Source: Cyclobacteriaceae bacterium (lineage in GTDB: Bacteria; Bacteroidota; Bacteroidia; Cytophagales; Cyclobacteriaceae). Taken from it: 64,000 nucleotides of DNA. A program made the translations under genes and the position numbers. This document shows, piece by piece, positions 26,750 to 35,102 of the stretch (the stretch's first letter is position 1; every line of letters starts with the position of its first letter). Location of the stretch: positions 62,001 to 126,000 of the forward strand of contig JANQEU010000030.1 of the NCBI GenBank assembly GCA_028278225.1. Direction: 5' to 3'. The notes below the pieces were generated by a model. That model did no database searches. It had not been told where the DNA came from and saw nothing but the letters and a program-made list of their open reading frames with translations.

Positions 26750-27679
26750 CTACTTCTTTTTTATCTTTCTCAGCCCATTCAGGTACAGCCATAACATCTT
26801 CAGCTTTGACCCGGTTTTCTTACGTGACATTTCCATAGCATCCCAAAGCTCATCCGGCACCTGGTCGAGCATGTTGAATTCACCGGCTCCTTTCAGCCAT
26901 TCGCCACCATCAATGGTAATGACCTCACCATTGATATAAGCTGAGAAATCTGAAACCAGGTAGGCTGCCAGGTTAGCCAGTTCCTGGTGCTCCCCCACCC
27001 GGCCCACAGGTACTTTTATCGCCGGATCAAATTTTTTCTTAAGGTTTCCCGGCAATAACCTGCTCCATGCGCCTTCGGTAGGAAATGGTCCCGGCGCTAT
27101 GGCATTGGAACGGATCCCGTATTTCGCCCACTCCACGGCCAATGATCGTGTCATTGCGAGAACTCCGGCTTTCGAGGCGGCGGAGGGAACAACATATCCC
27201 GACCCTGTCCACGAGTAAGTTGTAATGATATTCAGAATATTACCACTTTGCTTATTGGCAATCCAGTCTTTACCCACCGCCAGTGTGAAGTTATAGGTAC
27301 CTCTTAATACTATATCAATAACGGTATCAAAAGCCCGGTGGGAAAGTCGCTCGGTAGGACTGATAAAATTTCCTGCCGCATTGTTGAGTAGTACATGAAC
27401 TGCTCCAAAGTGTTCTTTGGATCTGGAAATGACTTCCTCCACCTGCCCGTATTCACGAACGTCGCAGGAAATGGGCAATACATCATTCCCGGAATTTTCG
27501 GAAATCTCCGCCGCCGTTTCTTCAAGCACCTCCATTTTACGGCTGCAGATGACGATTTTAGCTCCCAGTTCTGAGAAATAAGAAGCCATTGATTTTCCAA
27601 GCCCGGTACCTCCCCCGGTGACTATGATCACTTTGTCCTTAAGTGCATCATCTTTGAGCATGCCTGAAGTATAATCCAT
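26750..27679 (-). CDS. 2,4-dienoyl-CoA reductase-like SDR oxidoreductase (DECR1 type)
   Basis: The ATG at 27679 gives a 309-residue SDR. An upstream ATG at 27745 would add residues translated from the neighbouring tandem repeat and is rejected. The nucleotide-binding motif is TGGGTGLG (21-28), followed by NNAAGNF. The active-site region TTYSWTGSGYVVPSAASKAG closely resembles mitochondrial DECR1, where the Tyr lies before the TGSG segment rather than in a plain YxxxK. The C-terminal half, with VEWAKYGIRSNAIAPGPFPT and INGEVITIDGGEW, continues that resemblance. The expected role is NADPH-dependent reduction of 2,4-dienoyl-CoA during beta-oxidation of unsaturated fatty acids. It is a single gene. 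Confidence 0.85.
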   Translation of the reverse strand: MDYTSGMLKDDALKDKVIIVTGGGTGLGKSMASYFSELGAKIVICSRKMEVLEETAAEISENSGNDVLPISCDVREYGQVEEVISRSKEHFGAVHVLLNNAAGNFISPTERLSHRAFDTVIDIVLRGTYNFTLAVGKDWIANKQSGNILNIITTYSWTGSGYVVPSAASKAGVLAMTRSLAVEWAKYGIRSNAIAPGPFPTEGAWSRLLPGNLKKKFDPAIKVPVGRVGEHQELANLAAYLVSDFSAYINGEVITIDGGEWLKGAGEFNMLDQVPDELWDAMEMSRKKTGSKLKMLWLYLNGLRKIKKK

Positions 27680-27740
27680 GGTCGAGTATTTCGGAGCAAG
27701 ATAGGTAAATGGGAAGGAAAAGAATACTTGTCCCCACAAC

Positions 27741-28230
27741 GTCACTCTGAGCGTAGCGAAGAGTCTTAGCTTAAGAAGAAAAATCGACCCTATCTAAAAT
27801 TCTTCCTTTCTGTGGTTGTCAGGATGAGGTGTTAAATCATCAGGGCTTAAACATCGATAAAAAAAGCCACAAACCTCTACGTCACTCTGAGCGTAGCGAA
27901 GTGTCTTAGCATAAAATGAAAAATCGACCCTATCTAAAATTCTTCCTTTCTATGGTTGTCAGGATGATGTATTAAATCATCAGGGCTTAAACATCGATAA
28001 AAAAAGCCACAAACCTCTGCGTCACTCTGAGCGTAGCGAAGAGTCTTAGCATAAAATGAAAAATCGACCCTATCTAAAATTCTTCCTTTCTGTGGTTGTC
28101 AGGATAAGGTGTTAAATCATCAGGGCTTAAACGTCGATGGAAAAAAACCCCACAAACCTCTACGTCACTCTGAGCGTAGCGAAGAGTCTTAGCTTAAGAA
28201 GAAAAATCGACCTTATCTGAAATTCTTCCT
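27741..28230. repeat. 140-bp tandem direct repeat, 3.5 copies, with REP-like hairpin
   Basis: Copies start at 27741, 27881, 28021 and 28164 (periods 140, 140 and 143); the fourth is cut after about 67 bp. Each begins with GTCACTCTGAGCGTAGCGAA. ACTCT and AGAGT can pair around a GAGCGTAGCGA core, which contains the GCGNAGC mini-hairpin flanked by tandem G-A mismatches. Copies 1 and 4 share one variant after the hairpin (CTTAAGAAG), copies 2 and 3 another (CATAAAATG). The last copy ends inside the stop codon of the transporter gene at 28229. There is no coding potential and no unique spacer. Confidence 0.95.
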
Positions 28231-28645
28231 ACCCCTGCGGCAGCTTGTGCGATATCATTCCGTGAACCAACGCCCCTAACACGGCCGATGCAAGAACCAC
28301 GGTGAACACCATGAAGCCATTCCCTATCAGAATATAAATCGGCCCGGGGCATGCCCCCGTTAAAGCCCAACCAAGGCCGAAGATGGTTCCGCCTATAATT
28401 GGTCTGATTTTAGTATCAGGCTTAGGCGCAATGTTGATAGGTTTACCATCGACACTCTTCATCCCGGTTTTCTTGATGATCCTTGTGATGATGACTCCCA
28501 GAACAACTGCAGAACCAATCACGCCATACATATGAAAAGACTCAAACCTGAACATTTCATAGATCCGGTACCATGAAATCACCTCGGCTTTGGTTAATAC
28601 AATCCCGAAGAATATTCCAACAAGAAAAAATCTTAAGTATTTCAT
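28229..28645 (-). CDS. YeeE/YedE-type transporter half (DUF6691-like)
   Basis: A 138-residue inner-membrane protein with about four TM helices. It contains GGTIFGLGWALTGACPGPIY (about residues 85-104) with the conserved cysteine of the YeeE/YedE sulfur-transport family. It corresponds to the second half of single-chain YeeE proteins. Its ATG overlaps the stop of the upstream half by 4 nt (ATGA), so the two are translationally coupled and probably form one pore. Thiosulfate or another small sulfur compound is the family substrate; the actual substrate here is unknown. The 3' end abuts the tandem repeat. Confidence 0.82.
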   Translation of the reverse strand: MKYLRFFLVGIFFGIVLTKAEVISWYRIYEMFRFESFHMYGVIGSAVVLGVIITRIIKKTGMKSVDGKPINIAPKPDTKIRPIIGGTIFGLGWALTGACPGPIYILIGNGFMVFTVVLASAVLGALVHGMISHKLPQG

Positions 28646-29196
28646 AAGATATAGGGTAAGATCAGATGTGTAACTAACAATCCGCCAATAAAGAATCCGA
28701 TGACCGCGATAAGAGAAGGCAGTTGCAGATCACTTAAACCGCTGATGGCATGCCCCGAGGTACAACCTCCGGCATACCTTGTGCCGAACCCAACCAGGAA
28801 ACCTCCCAGGACCATAAAAATCAATCCCTGACCGGTAAGCAGGTTCTCCCAGGTGAAAATATCCGGAAGGTAATTCACACCGGGATTCAATATCCCTTTC
28901 GATATTAATGAAGCTTTGGTAGTGTCATTCAGATCAATGGCCACATCACTCATCATATACTGAGAGGCGATAATGCCCCCTACAAGAGCGCCAAGCACGA
29001 ATACCAAATTCCACGCCTTGGAGCGCCAGTCAACTTTGAAATAATCTGTCAGCTTGTCAGCGCCACCCATGCTGCAAATGGTCTCCATTGTACTGGACAC
29101 ACCAAAACGTGTTCCAAAATAAAACATAAGAAACATTACCAGCGAAATCAATGGTCCGGCCACATACCACGGCCATGGTTCAGTCATCCAATCCAT
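28642..29196 (-). CDS. YeeE/YedE thiosulfate-transporter family protein, first half
   Basis: A 184-residue inner-membrane protein with about five TM helices. The motif GFGTRYAGGCTSGHAISGLS (about residues 135-154) contains the conserved Cys of the family, and VSSTMETICSMGG near the N-terminal helices is also typical. Together with the overlapping downstream gene it makes up the equivalent of a full-length YeeE. It is divergent from the DUF6503-like gene, with a short AT-rich region between. No rhodanese or persulfide dioxygenase gene, which often accompanies this pair, is present nearby. Confidence 0.85.
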   Translation of the reverse strand: MDWMTEPWPWYVAGPLISLVMFLMFYFGTRFGVSSTMETICSMGGADKLTDYFKVDWRSKAWNLVFVLGALVGGIIASQYMMSDVAIDLNDTTKASLISKGILNPGVNYLPDIFTWENLLTGQGLIFMVLGGFLVGFGTRYAGGCTSGHAISGLSDLQLPSLIAVIGFFIGGLLVTHLILPYIL

Positions 29197-29305
29197 AAAT
29201 TATTCATTTACCTTTTTAAATAATTTGTAAATATATACATGAATATATTAAGATATGTTCAAATGTTGTATTCCATCTTTCTTCGGATCACCTATATTTA
29301 TCCGT

Positions 29306-29959
29306 ATGAAAATAATTATCATATCCGTGTTGGTTGCCGGGTTCTTTCAACTAAGGGGGCAGGAAATAACAAGTAAAGGGATTCTTGATAAATCTGTTGA
29401 ATATCATGATCCCAATGAAGTATGGCCCAATTTCAACTACCGGCTTACATTTTCAGAGACCCGCCCCAGTGGTCCAGACAGAAACACGGAAGTCCAAATT
29501 GATAATACTAGAGGGTATTTTGAAGTGAACCGAAACGATGAGGAAATTCACGGCATGATGATGGATTCATGTTTTATCAAGAAAGGTGATGTGTCGTGTG
29601 ATCGAGCCAACATGCTTAGGAATTACTATTTATATCTATGGGGATTGCCAATGAAACTACTGGACAAAGGAACTCCCCTGGAAGATAGCTTCGAAGAAGA
29701 AGTTTACAATGGTGTGACCTGTTATGTATTGAATGTTCCTTACGACAAGGACAATTGGTTTTTCTATTTGGACAAGAAGACCTTCAGGATGATCGCCTAT
29801 ATGTTTTTCCAGGAGGAGAACAAAGGAGAATATATCTTACTGGAAGATGAGCTAAATGTGGATGGTATGAAAATCCCTCAAAAGCGAAGCTGGTATACAT
29901 TGCCGGACAGTGTTTACCTGGGCACAGATATCCTGGTCTCTTTTGAGAGATCATTTTGA
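29306..29959 (+). CDS. Secreted DUF6503-like protein
   Basis: The ATG at 29306 is preferred because MKIIIISVLVAGFFQLRGQE forms a signal peptide; an ATG at 29255 adds 17 residues before it. The 217-residue product has no catalytic motif I recognise. Features that resemble DUF6503 are NMLRNYYLYLWGLPMKLLDK in the middle and NWFFYLDKKTFRMIAYMFFQ further on. The fold is probably a LolA/outer-membrane-lipid-like beta-sheet that binds a hydrophobic ligand; this is a guess from family resemblance. A near -7 box TATATTTA (29293-29300) sits only 5 bp upstream of the ATG. The gene appears to be a single unit. Confidence 0.65.
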   Translation: MKIIIISVLVAGFFQLRGQEITSKGILDKSVEYHDPNEVWPNFNYRLTFSETRPSGPDRNTEVQIDNTRGYFEVNRNDEEIHGMMMDSCFIKKGDVSCDRANMLRNYYLYLWGLPMKLLDKGTPLEDSFEEEVYNGVTCYVLNVPYDKDNWFFYLDKKTFRMIAYMFFQEENKGEYILLEDELNVDGMKIPQKRSWYTLPDSVYLGTDILVSFERSF

Positions 29960-30083
29960 CCCCGTTTGCCACACATTACAAAAGAGCGCCAGCCTGCGAG
30001 CTAAAGAAAAGAAGCCGCTTGTAGCATAATAAATATCCATGATTTCAATTGAACTGATATTACACTATATCCCTGTACACGAA

Positions 30084-30091
30084 TAGCTTTG
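30084..30091 (+). promoter_or_regulatory. -7 box at the vapB start
   Basis: TAGCTTTG matches TAnnTTTG exactly and ends 2 bp before the antitoxin ATG at 30094, implying a leaderless transcript or a chance match. No good -33 element was found. Confidence 0.35.
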
Positions 30092-30093
30092 TT

Positions 30094-30312
30094 ATGAAAA
30101 ATATTACTTTCAGCGCGGATGAAGGAATAATCCAAAAGGCAAGAGCTAAAGCCAAAAAAAGTCGTACAACACTGAATAAAGAATTCCGAAAATGGCTAAA
30201 GGAATACAGCCAGGATAGGAGTAAGTCAATGGAATACCGGCAATTAATGAAAGAACTCAAGGATATAAAATTAAGTGGTCCCGTTTCCAGGGATGAAATG
30301 AATGAACGATAG
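30094..30312 (+). CDS. vapB: VapB-like antitoxin
   Basis: A 72-residue, strongly basic then charged protein. The N-terminal part (MKNITFSADEGIIQKARAKA) fits a ribbon-helix-helix DNA-binding domain, and the C-terminal part would wrap the toxin. The 3' end overlaps the start of the PIN-domain reading frame by 11 nt, the standard antitoxin-first arrangement. The partner toxin frame is broken by two stop codons, so this antitoxin may now be an orphan that could still repress its own promoter or neutralise a related toxin elsewhere. Confidence 0.75.
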   Translation: MKNITFSADEGIIQKARAKAKKSRTTLNKEFRKWLKEYSQDRSKSMEYRQLMKELKDIKLSGPVSRDEMNER

Positions 30313-30721
30313 TTTCTTTCTTGATACAAACTTGTTCGTCTATACATTTTCAGACAATTCCGAAAAGGGCGAGATCTCCCAAAGATTGATTGACAAGGCA
30401 TTAAGTGACTTGAATGGAAAAATAAGTGTTCAAGTTGTTCAAGAGTTTCTGAATGTTGTACGAAAGCAAACTCCGGACTCTGATAAGTTAACTGGTATCA
30501 AATGATATTTGGACAAGGTACTGATGCCCCTGTGCAAAGTCTACCCGTCTGAGGAATTGTAGGCGAATGCAATTGAAATTTCTTATTTATCAAATTATTC
30601 ATTTTGTGATTCTCTGATCATAGCGGCAGCTTCTGAGGCCAATGTTGGAATATTGTATTCAGAAGGTTTGCATCATGGTCACAAACTGGAAGACTTGACC
30701 ATAATCAATCCATTTTCCTGA
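30302..30721 (+). pseudogene. vapC: VapC PIN-domain toxin inactivated by two in-frame stop codons
   Basis: Reading straight through from the ATG at 30302 gives 139 codons, the normal VapC length, in one frame with no indel. A TGA lies at 30503-30505 (codon 68) and a TAG at 30560-30562 (codon 87), before the natural TGA at 30719-30721. The PIN motifs survive: FFLDTNLFVY with Asp8, VQVVQEFL with Glu48 and FCDSLIIAAA with Asp103. The final SED of related VapCs is SEG here, before LTIINPF. As it stands only a 67-residue fragment would be made, lacking the third acidic ligand. This is a recent loss by point mutation, or two sequence errors. Confidence 0.85.
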
Positions 30722-30730
30722 CGTGGTAGA

Positions 30731-31600
30731 TTATTCAAACAGGGCTTTGATCTCAGGAGTATAATCAGGCACAGCGCCATTGCATGAGGCCACAAATCCG
30801 CCCACCTTATTGGCGACAAAAGCAGCTCTTTCAGGATTATTTGTTGTCAGATACGTATGTACAAACGCCGCGCTAAAAGAATCCCCGGCACCCACCGTGT
30901 CTTTCACTTTTACTTTTTCACTCTCAGCCCTAAACTTTTCCACCCCTTTGTAGATAATGCATCCCTTTGCTCCTTCCGTCACAATCACTAATTCAATTTT
31001 TGGATGATCAGATGTTATCCGCTGAATGAATTGATCCGTAGACAAATTCGATTGGTAAAACATCTCCGAAAGTGTAATTACCTCCTCATCGTTCAGTTTC
31101 AGGATGGTACACATCTTCAACGAAGGTTCGATCACTTCTTTCAAATAATGCCCCTCCCGAAGATTGACATCATAAAAGATCTGATCAAACTTGTTCTTTT
31201 TCAAAATGTGCTGAAGGCTATTCTGGCTGATCGTATTCCTTTGAGCGAGCGAACCAAAATAGAAGGCATCATACGCTTCCTCCAGGATGTCAGCCGGGCC
31301 AATGAAATCATATGCCACATCCCGCTCAATGGTATATGTTGGAAACCCATCCTGCAACTTTACGTTGACCACTCCGGTCATGTGATCGTCATCAAACTGT
31401 ACATACCTGGTGTCAATACCTACACTATTGACCTGTTCAATGGCTTCCGTCCCATTTTGGTCCTTTCCTACGCGGGAAATAATGGCGGATCGACCACCAC
31501 ATTTGACAAAATGTGCAGCAAAATTCAGTGGTGCTCCCCCGATGTGTTTTTGATCCTCAATAACATCCCACAGGATCTCTCCGAAAGCCAATATTTTCAT
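30731..31600 (-). CDS. PfkB-family carbohydrate kinase (fructokinase-like)
   Basis: A 289-residue cytoplasmic sugar kinase of the ribokinase/PfkB fold. It starts with ILAFGEILWDVI, has GGAPLNFAAH near residue 22, SRVGKDQNG near 42, NLREGHY in the middle, and the C-terminal signature DTVGAGDSFSAAFVH containing the catalytic Asp and anion hole. The combination FGEILWD plus GGAPLNFA is typical of fructokinase-like members, which make fructose 6-phosphate. It stands alone, convergent with the broken toxin gene. The family is secure; the substrate is inferred. Confidence 0.87.
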   Translation of the reverse strand: MKILAFGEILWDVIEDQKHIGGAPLNFAAHFVKCGGRSAIISRVGKDQNGTEAIEQVNSVGIDTRYVQFDDDHMTGVVNVKLQDGFPTYTIERDVAYDFIGPADILEEAYDAFYFGSLAQRNTISQNSLQHILKKNKFDQIFYDVNLREGHYLKEVIEPSLKMCTILKLNDEEVITLSEMFYQSNLSTDQFIQRITSDHPKIELVIVTEGAKGCIIYKGVEKFRAESEKVKVKDTVGAGDSFSAAFVHTYLTTNNPERAAFVANKVGGFVASCNGAVPDYTPEIKALFE

Positions 31601-31726
31601 GATTGGAAAATTAATTTGATACCAGGTGATTCAACACAAGATTAAAGTAAAATAGTGAGGAATATTAACACTGAATGGAGTTAGGAAAATGATTTTCTTC
31701 AGGTTCCAATCTCAATTATTTCGATT

Positions 31727-33958
31727 TTAGAACCGATGGGTATAAACTGCCTTCAACGCCACGCCCTGGGTCAATGTATAGGCTGATCTTTCTGACGAAT
31801 TCTGCCAGTTATGATTGTACACCAGGAAAACATCTGTTCCCGGAGTGATGATCCACCGCATTCTTGAATTTGTGCCGATGATATCACTGACATCATCAAA
31901 CTGGATATTCGAAGAAAACGAAAGATCAGGTGTAAGATCAAACCCAAGGTCAACCTGGACAAGGTTTGTCTCAAATCCACTATGACCCGCTGTGACTTTA
32001 TTATGAGTATATTCACCACTAAGGTTTATACCCGGAATAGGTCGTAAGGTCAGACGCAATTGTGTTTCTTTGATATTACCCGTCCAAAAACCACCTGCTT
32101 CGTAACTTAACCAGGCAGAGACTTTACGAAAGGATGCGGTAGAAGCTGAAACTTCATATTGCCAATTCACATAATTTCCGGGAGAAACAATAACTGACTC
32201 ATCTCGCAGAATATCGAAATCCTCATCCAGAAATTCAAAATTTCGGGAGACCTCAAACTCAAATCGTTCTCCGGATTCAAATCTTATTTCTGCCAACTTC
32301 AACCTCAGATTTTGCGTGAGAAGCTTGTTTTCTAAAGACATCAAATGCTCAAAATAAATACTCCACTCTATTTCCCTGATAACATTGCTTTTTTCGAACA
32401 AAGGAGCATAGGAAATACCCGGCTGGAGTCTTCTGAAATTATTTCTCCGGTTGAATCCCACAGCAGGATCATAGTAATCCCCAAACTCACGATAAGAAAC
32501 CCAGCCTCCCCATGGTTTATTTGGGAAATTGAGTCTTATTCCACGTGTAGACCGATCCAGTATACTTGTGCTGTCTTCATTTAGATAAGCGGGATTATGC
32601 GTTATAAAAAATGCTGAAAACTGTGCAACATTGCTCCCAAGAAATTGCGAAGTATTCAATGACAAGTCTACACCCATTGTGTGTCGATCTTGAATGGGAT
32701 CTGCCAATGACTCTCCTTCCTCGGTAGAACGTCTTGTATAAACAAATCCGACTGAGCTTTCTTTACCAAAATTCCTTCTGTAACGCGCAACCGTGAAGTC
32801 TTCTGCATTGATGGAATCCTGCTTTGATGTTCTGACATGGATCACTGCAATATTGTTGTCACCAACATTTCCCAATACCCTGCCGCCGTAACTTATTGGT
32901 ATCGGAACTCCACCCACCAGTCCTATGCGCCTGCTGAAATACGGATCCACACCACTACTTGGGGCAAATTGGAGGATGCTTGATCCCTCAAGAAAAAAAT
33001 CACGTTTCTCCGGAAATCTTAAAGGAAATCTTGTGAGGTTAATTCTCCGGTCATCCACCTCTGTTTGGGCAAAATCGGTGTTGTAGGTAAAGGAGGCTCG
33101 TAAGCTTGGGGTGATATTGTAATTGATGTCGAAACCTCCATCCACCGTATGGTCTTTCTCATAAATGTCATTATCCTCATCGTATGATCTGGAGGCATCG
33201 CCTATGGCATAGGGAATTACCTCAAGCCCAATTCCCTGAGACAAGTCCTTTAGTCCCGTCAGATTTCCGGCATTCTGCGGTCTGAAGATACCCTGATTAC
33301 GCTTGTGTCCTGTCCAAAGCAATTCTTCATTCTTCCTGCGGACTGTTCGCTGAAAATTGATGCCCCACGTATCGGTCTCCGGATCAAAGTTTAAAGTCTG
33401 AAACGGGATACGGATCTCCGCTGACCAGCCGAAATCCCCAATATGCGTCCAGGCATTCCAGATCCCATCCCAATCCTTGTTTAAACCCCACCGGCCTCCG
33501 CCTCCACCCTGTCCGGTCGCCAATAGTCCATCTCCTCGCAACGCCCTTGGATTTATTTCAAAAAAATAAGCGCGTCTGCGATCCAGAAATGTATCCATGA
33601 TCCACATAAATCGATCATCAGTACGAAGAGAAGCGTCACGTCTACGCTGAAAAGCCTTTATTCCCGATGGCTCACTATCATAAAGTATAGCACTGATATA
33701 AATGTTCTTCTCATCATAGGCAATACGGATTTCTGTTTTTTCTGTCGCCGTACCGCCTTCAATGGGTTCCTGCATACGAAACCCTCCAGACGCCGGCATA
33801 TTCAACCAAAAGCCCTCATCAACCTTGCCATCGAGTGACAGTTTCTCACCATTCAGCGGAATTGCTGCCAGTTCTTTCAGATCTTGACCGTACAATCCTG
33901 CATGTAAAATCAGAGATAAACAAACTTGAAATCCTATTATTAATTTGGTGCTATTCAT
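31727..33958 (-). CDS. DUF5916 outer-membrane protein with CBM9-like N-terminal domain
   Basis: The ATG at 33958 gives a clean signal peptide (MNSTKLIIGFQVCLSLILHA); an ATG at 33988 would place ten polar residues before it. The 743-residue product has an N-terminal CBM9-like domain (LDGKVDEGFW, EKTEIRIAYDEKNIYISAIL, WGINFQRTVRRKNEE) and then a long beta-barrel region with alternating aromatic strands, ending in LKAVYTHRF. This layout is that of DUF5916 proteins, common in Bacteroidota and of unknown function. It lies 44 bp downstream of the YghX-like hydrolase, suggesting co-transcription. No ligand can be predicted. Confidence 0.8.
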   Translation of the reverse strand: MNSTKLIIGFQVCLSLILHAGLYGQDLKELAAIPLNGEKLSLDGKVDEGFWLNMPASGGFRMQEPIEGGTATEKTEIRIAYDEKNIYISAILYDSEPSGIKAFQRRRDASLRTDDRFMWIMDTFLDRRRAYFFEINPRALRGDGLLATGQGGGGGRWGLNKDWDGIWNAWTHIGDFGWSAEIRIPFQTLNFDPETDTWGINFQRTVRRKNEELLWTGHKRNQGIFRPQNAGNLTGLKDLSQGIGLEVIPYAIGDASRSYDEDNDIYEKDHTVDGGFDINYNITPSLRASFTYNTDFAQTEVDDRRINLTRFPLRFPEKRDFFLEGSSILQFAPSSGVDPYFSRRIGLVGGVPIPISYGGRVLGNVGDNNIAVIHVRTSKQDSINAEDFTVARYRRNFGKESSVGFVYTRRSTEEGESLADPIQDRHTMGVDLSLNTSQFLGSNVAQFSAFFITHNPAYLNEDSTSILDRSTRGIRLNFPNKPWGGWVSYREFGDYYDPAVGFNRRNNFRRLQPGISYAPLFEKSNVIREIEWSIYFEHLMSLENKLLTQNLRLKLAEIRFESGERFEFEVSRNFEFLDEDFDILRDESVIVSPGNYVNWQYEVSASTASFRKVSAWLSYEAGGFWTGNIKETQLRLTLRPIPGINLSGEYTHNKVTAGHSGFETNLVQVDLGFDLTPDLSFSSNIQFDDVSDIIGTNSRMRWIITPGTDVFLVYNHNWQNSSERSAYTLTQGVALKAVYTHRF

Positions 33959-34002
33959 CGGACTTCTACACGTCTGTCCTGGTAACAATAAAAAGGTTTT
34001 AC

Positions 34003-34890
34003 CTATCTCAACTTCTCATTGAAAAAATCAATAGTCCGTTTCCACGCCAATTCTGCCGACGCTTTGTCATACCGCCCCGTGGAGTCGTTATGAAAACCAT
34101 GATTGGCATTGGGATAAAAATGGGCAGTGTACTCTTTATCGTTTGCTTTCAACGCCTCTTCATAGGCAGGCCAGCCCTCGTTTACCCTTTTATCCAATTC
34201 ACCAAAATGCAGCAGTAATGGTGCATTTATATTAGGTACCAGATCCACGGGTGCCTGACCACCATAAAACGGTACCGAAGCTGCAAGATCCGGAACTTTC
34301 ACTGCCATCATATTGCATATCCAGCCACCAAAACAAAATCCCACAACTCCAACCTTACCTGTACATTCCGGATGAGTTTTTAAAAACTCAAATGCCGCGA
34401 TGAAATCTTCCAGCATTTCATTGCGATCCCGCTGGCGCTGCATGGTTCTGCCATCGTCATCATTGCCGGGATATCCACCCAACGGAGAAAGCGCATCCGG
34501 TGATATGGAGATAAAACCTGCTAATGCTGCCCTCCGCCCTACATCGGCGATATGTGGATTCAACCCCCGGTTTTCATGGACAACCACAATTCCGGGAAGT
34601 TTACCCGTATTATCAACAGGTCTTGAAAGTTGGCCTCTGATTTCACCACCACCTTTTGGAGAAGGATAATTGATAAAGTCCGTTTTCAATCGAGGATCAT
34701 CTGGCTGTGTCTGCAGTGTATCCTGATAGTTGGGCATGATGAAACTAAGGAGGGCCGGTAACGTAAGACCTCCAACAGCATAAGTCGAAAGTCGATCCAT
34801 AAATCTTCTGCGATCGATCCGGTTATGCGCATAATCGTCATAAAGGTCAAATACTTCCTGGCTAATATCTTCTTTTTTGATAGGTTTCAT
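34003..34890 (-). CDS. yghX: YghX-type dienelactone hydrolase with Tat signal
   Basis: The ATG at 34890 is chosen because the N-terminus from MKPIKKEDISQEVF lines up with E. coli YghX; an ATG at 34905 is also possible. The 295-residue product starts with a twin-arginine-like segment (RRRFM followed by STYAVGGLTLPALLSF). The alpha/beta-hydrolase part has VVHENRGLNPHI, the Cys nucleophile in GFCFGGW (Cys186), Asp233 in GELDKRV and His264 in NHGFHND. Cys-Asp-His is the dienelactone-hydrolase triad. The substrate is unknown. It precedes the DUF5916 gene in a probable two-gene unit. Confidence 0.85.
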   Translation of the reverse strand: MKPIKKEDISQEVFDLYDDYAHNRIDRRRFMDRLSTYAVGGLTLPALLSFIMPNYQDTLQTQPDDPRLKTDFINYPSPKGGGEIRGQLSRPVDNTGKLPGIVVVHENRGLNPHIADVGRRAALAGFISISPDALSPLGGYPGNDDDGRTMQRQRDRNEMLEDFIAAFEFLKTHPECTGKVGVVGFCFGGWICNMMAVKVPDLAASVPFYGGQAPVDLVPNINAPLLLHFGELDKRVNEGWPAYEEALKANDKEYTAHFYPNANHGFHNDSTGRYDKASAELAWKRTIDFFNEKLR

Positions 34891-35056
34891 AGTGGTCTGC
34901 TTCAATCGTTTAATAAATGACTTAATCTGTAATATGCAAAATGATTCTGAAGGAAAATTGAAATTATATTCAGTAATCTCAATTAAATGATCGGAATCGA
35001 AATGAATGACAGGAATGGGCCATGTCTAAAAAACGCATTGCCCAAACCTAAGTTTA

Positions 35057-35098
35057 CGTACAATAAATTGTACAAGTATATTAGACATCCTATCTTTG
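35057..35098 (+). promoter_or_regulatory. YefM-YoeB operator overlapping the promoter
   Basis: A perfect TTGTACAA palindrome (35068-35075) and a related ACGTACAA (35056-35063) have GTAC centres exactly 12 bp apart. E. coli yefM is controlled by two TGTACA-core palindromes with similar spacing. ATTG (35067-35070), 20 bp and TATCTTTG (35091-35098) form a -33/-7 promoter, so the operator covers the -33 element. The -7 box ends 4 bp before the ATG. Confidence 0.7.
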
Positions 35099-35102
35099 AT
35101 GC

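Noticed and set aside
27679-27745. Longer start for the dienoyl-CoA reductase at 27745
   Set aside because: The added 22 residues come partly from the 140-bp repeat and precede the conserved SDR start; the ATG at 27679 fits family length.
27741-28230. CRISPR-like array
   Set aside because: The whole 140-bp unit is repeated with no unique spacers, and no cas gene is near.
30500-30570. Frameshift in vapC, or stop-codon recoding
   Set aside because: The upstream and downstream parts are in the same frame, so there is no frameshift. No recoding element or reason for readthrough of both TGA and TAG is seen; nonsense mutation is simpler.
31004-31645. 213-codon plus-strand frame opposite the PfkB kinase
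   Set aside because: Antisense shadow of a gene with all PfkB motifs; the product has no known pattern.
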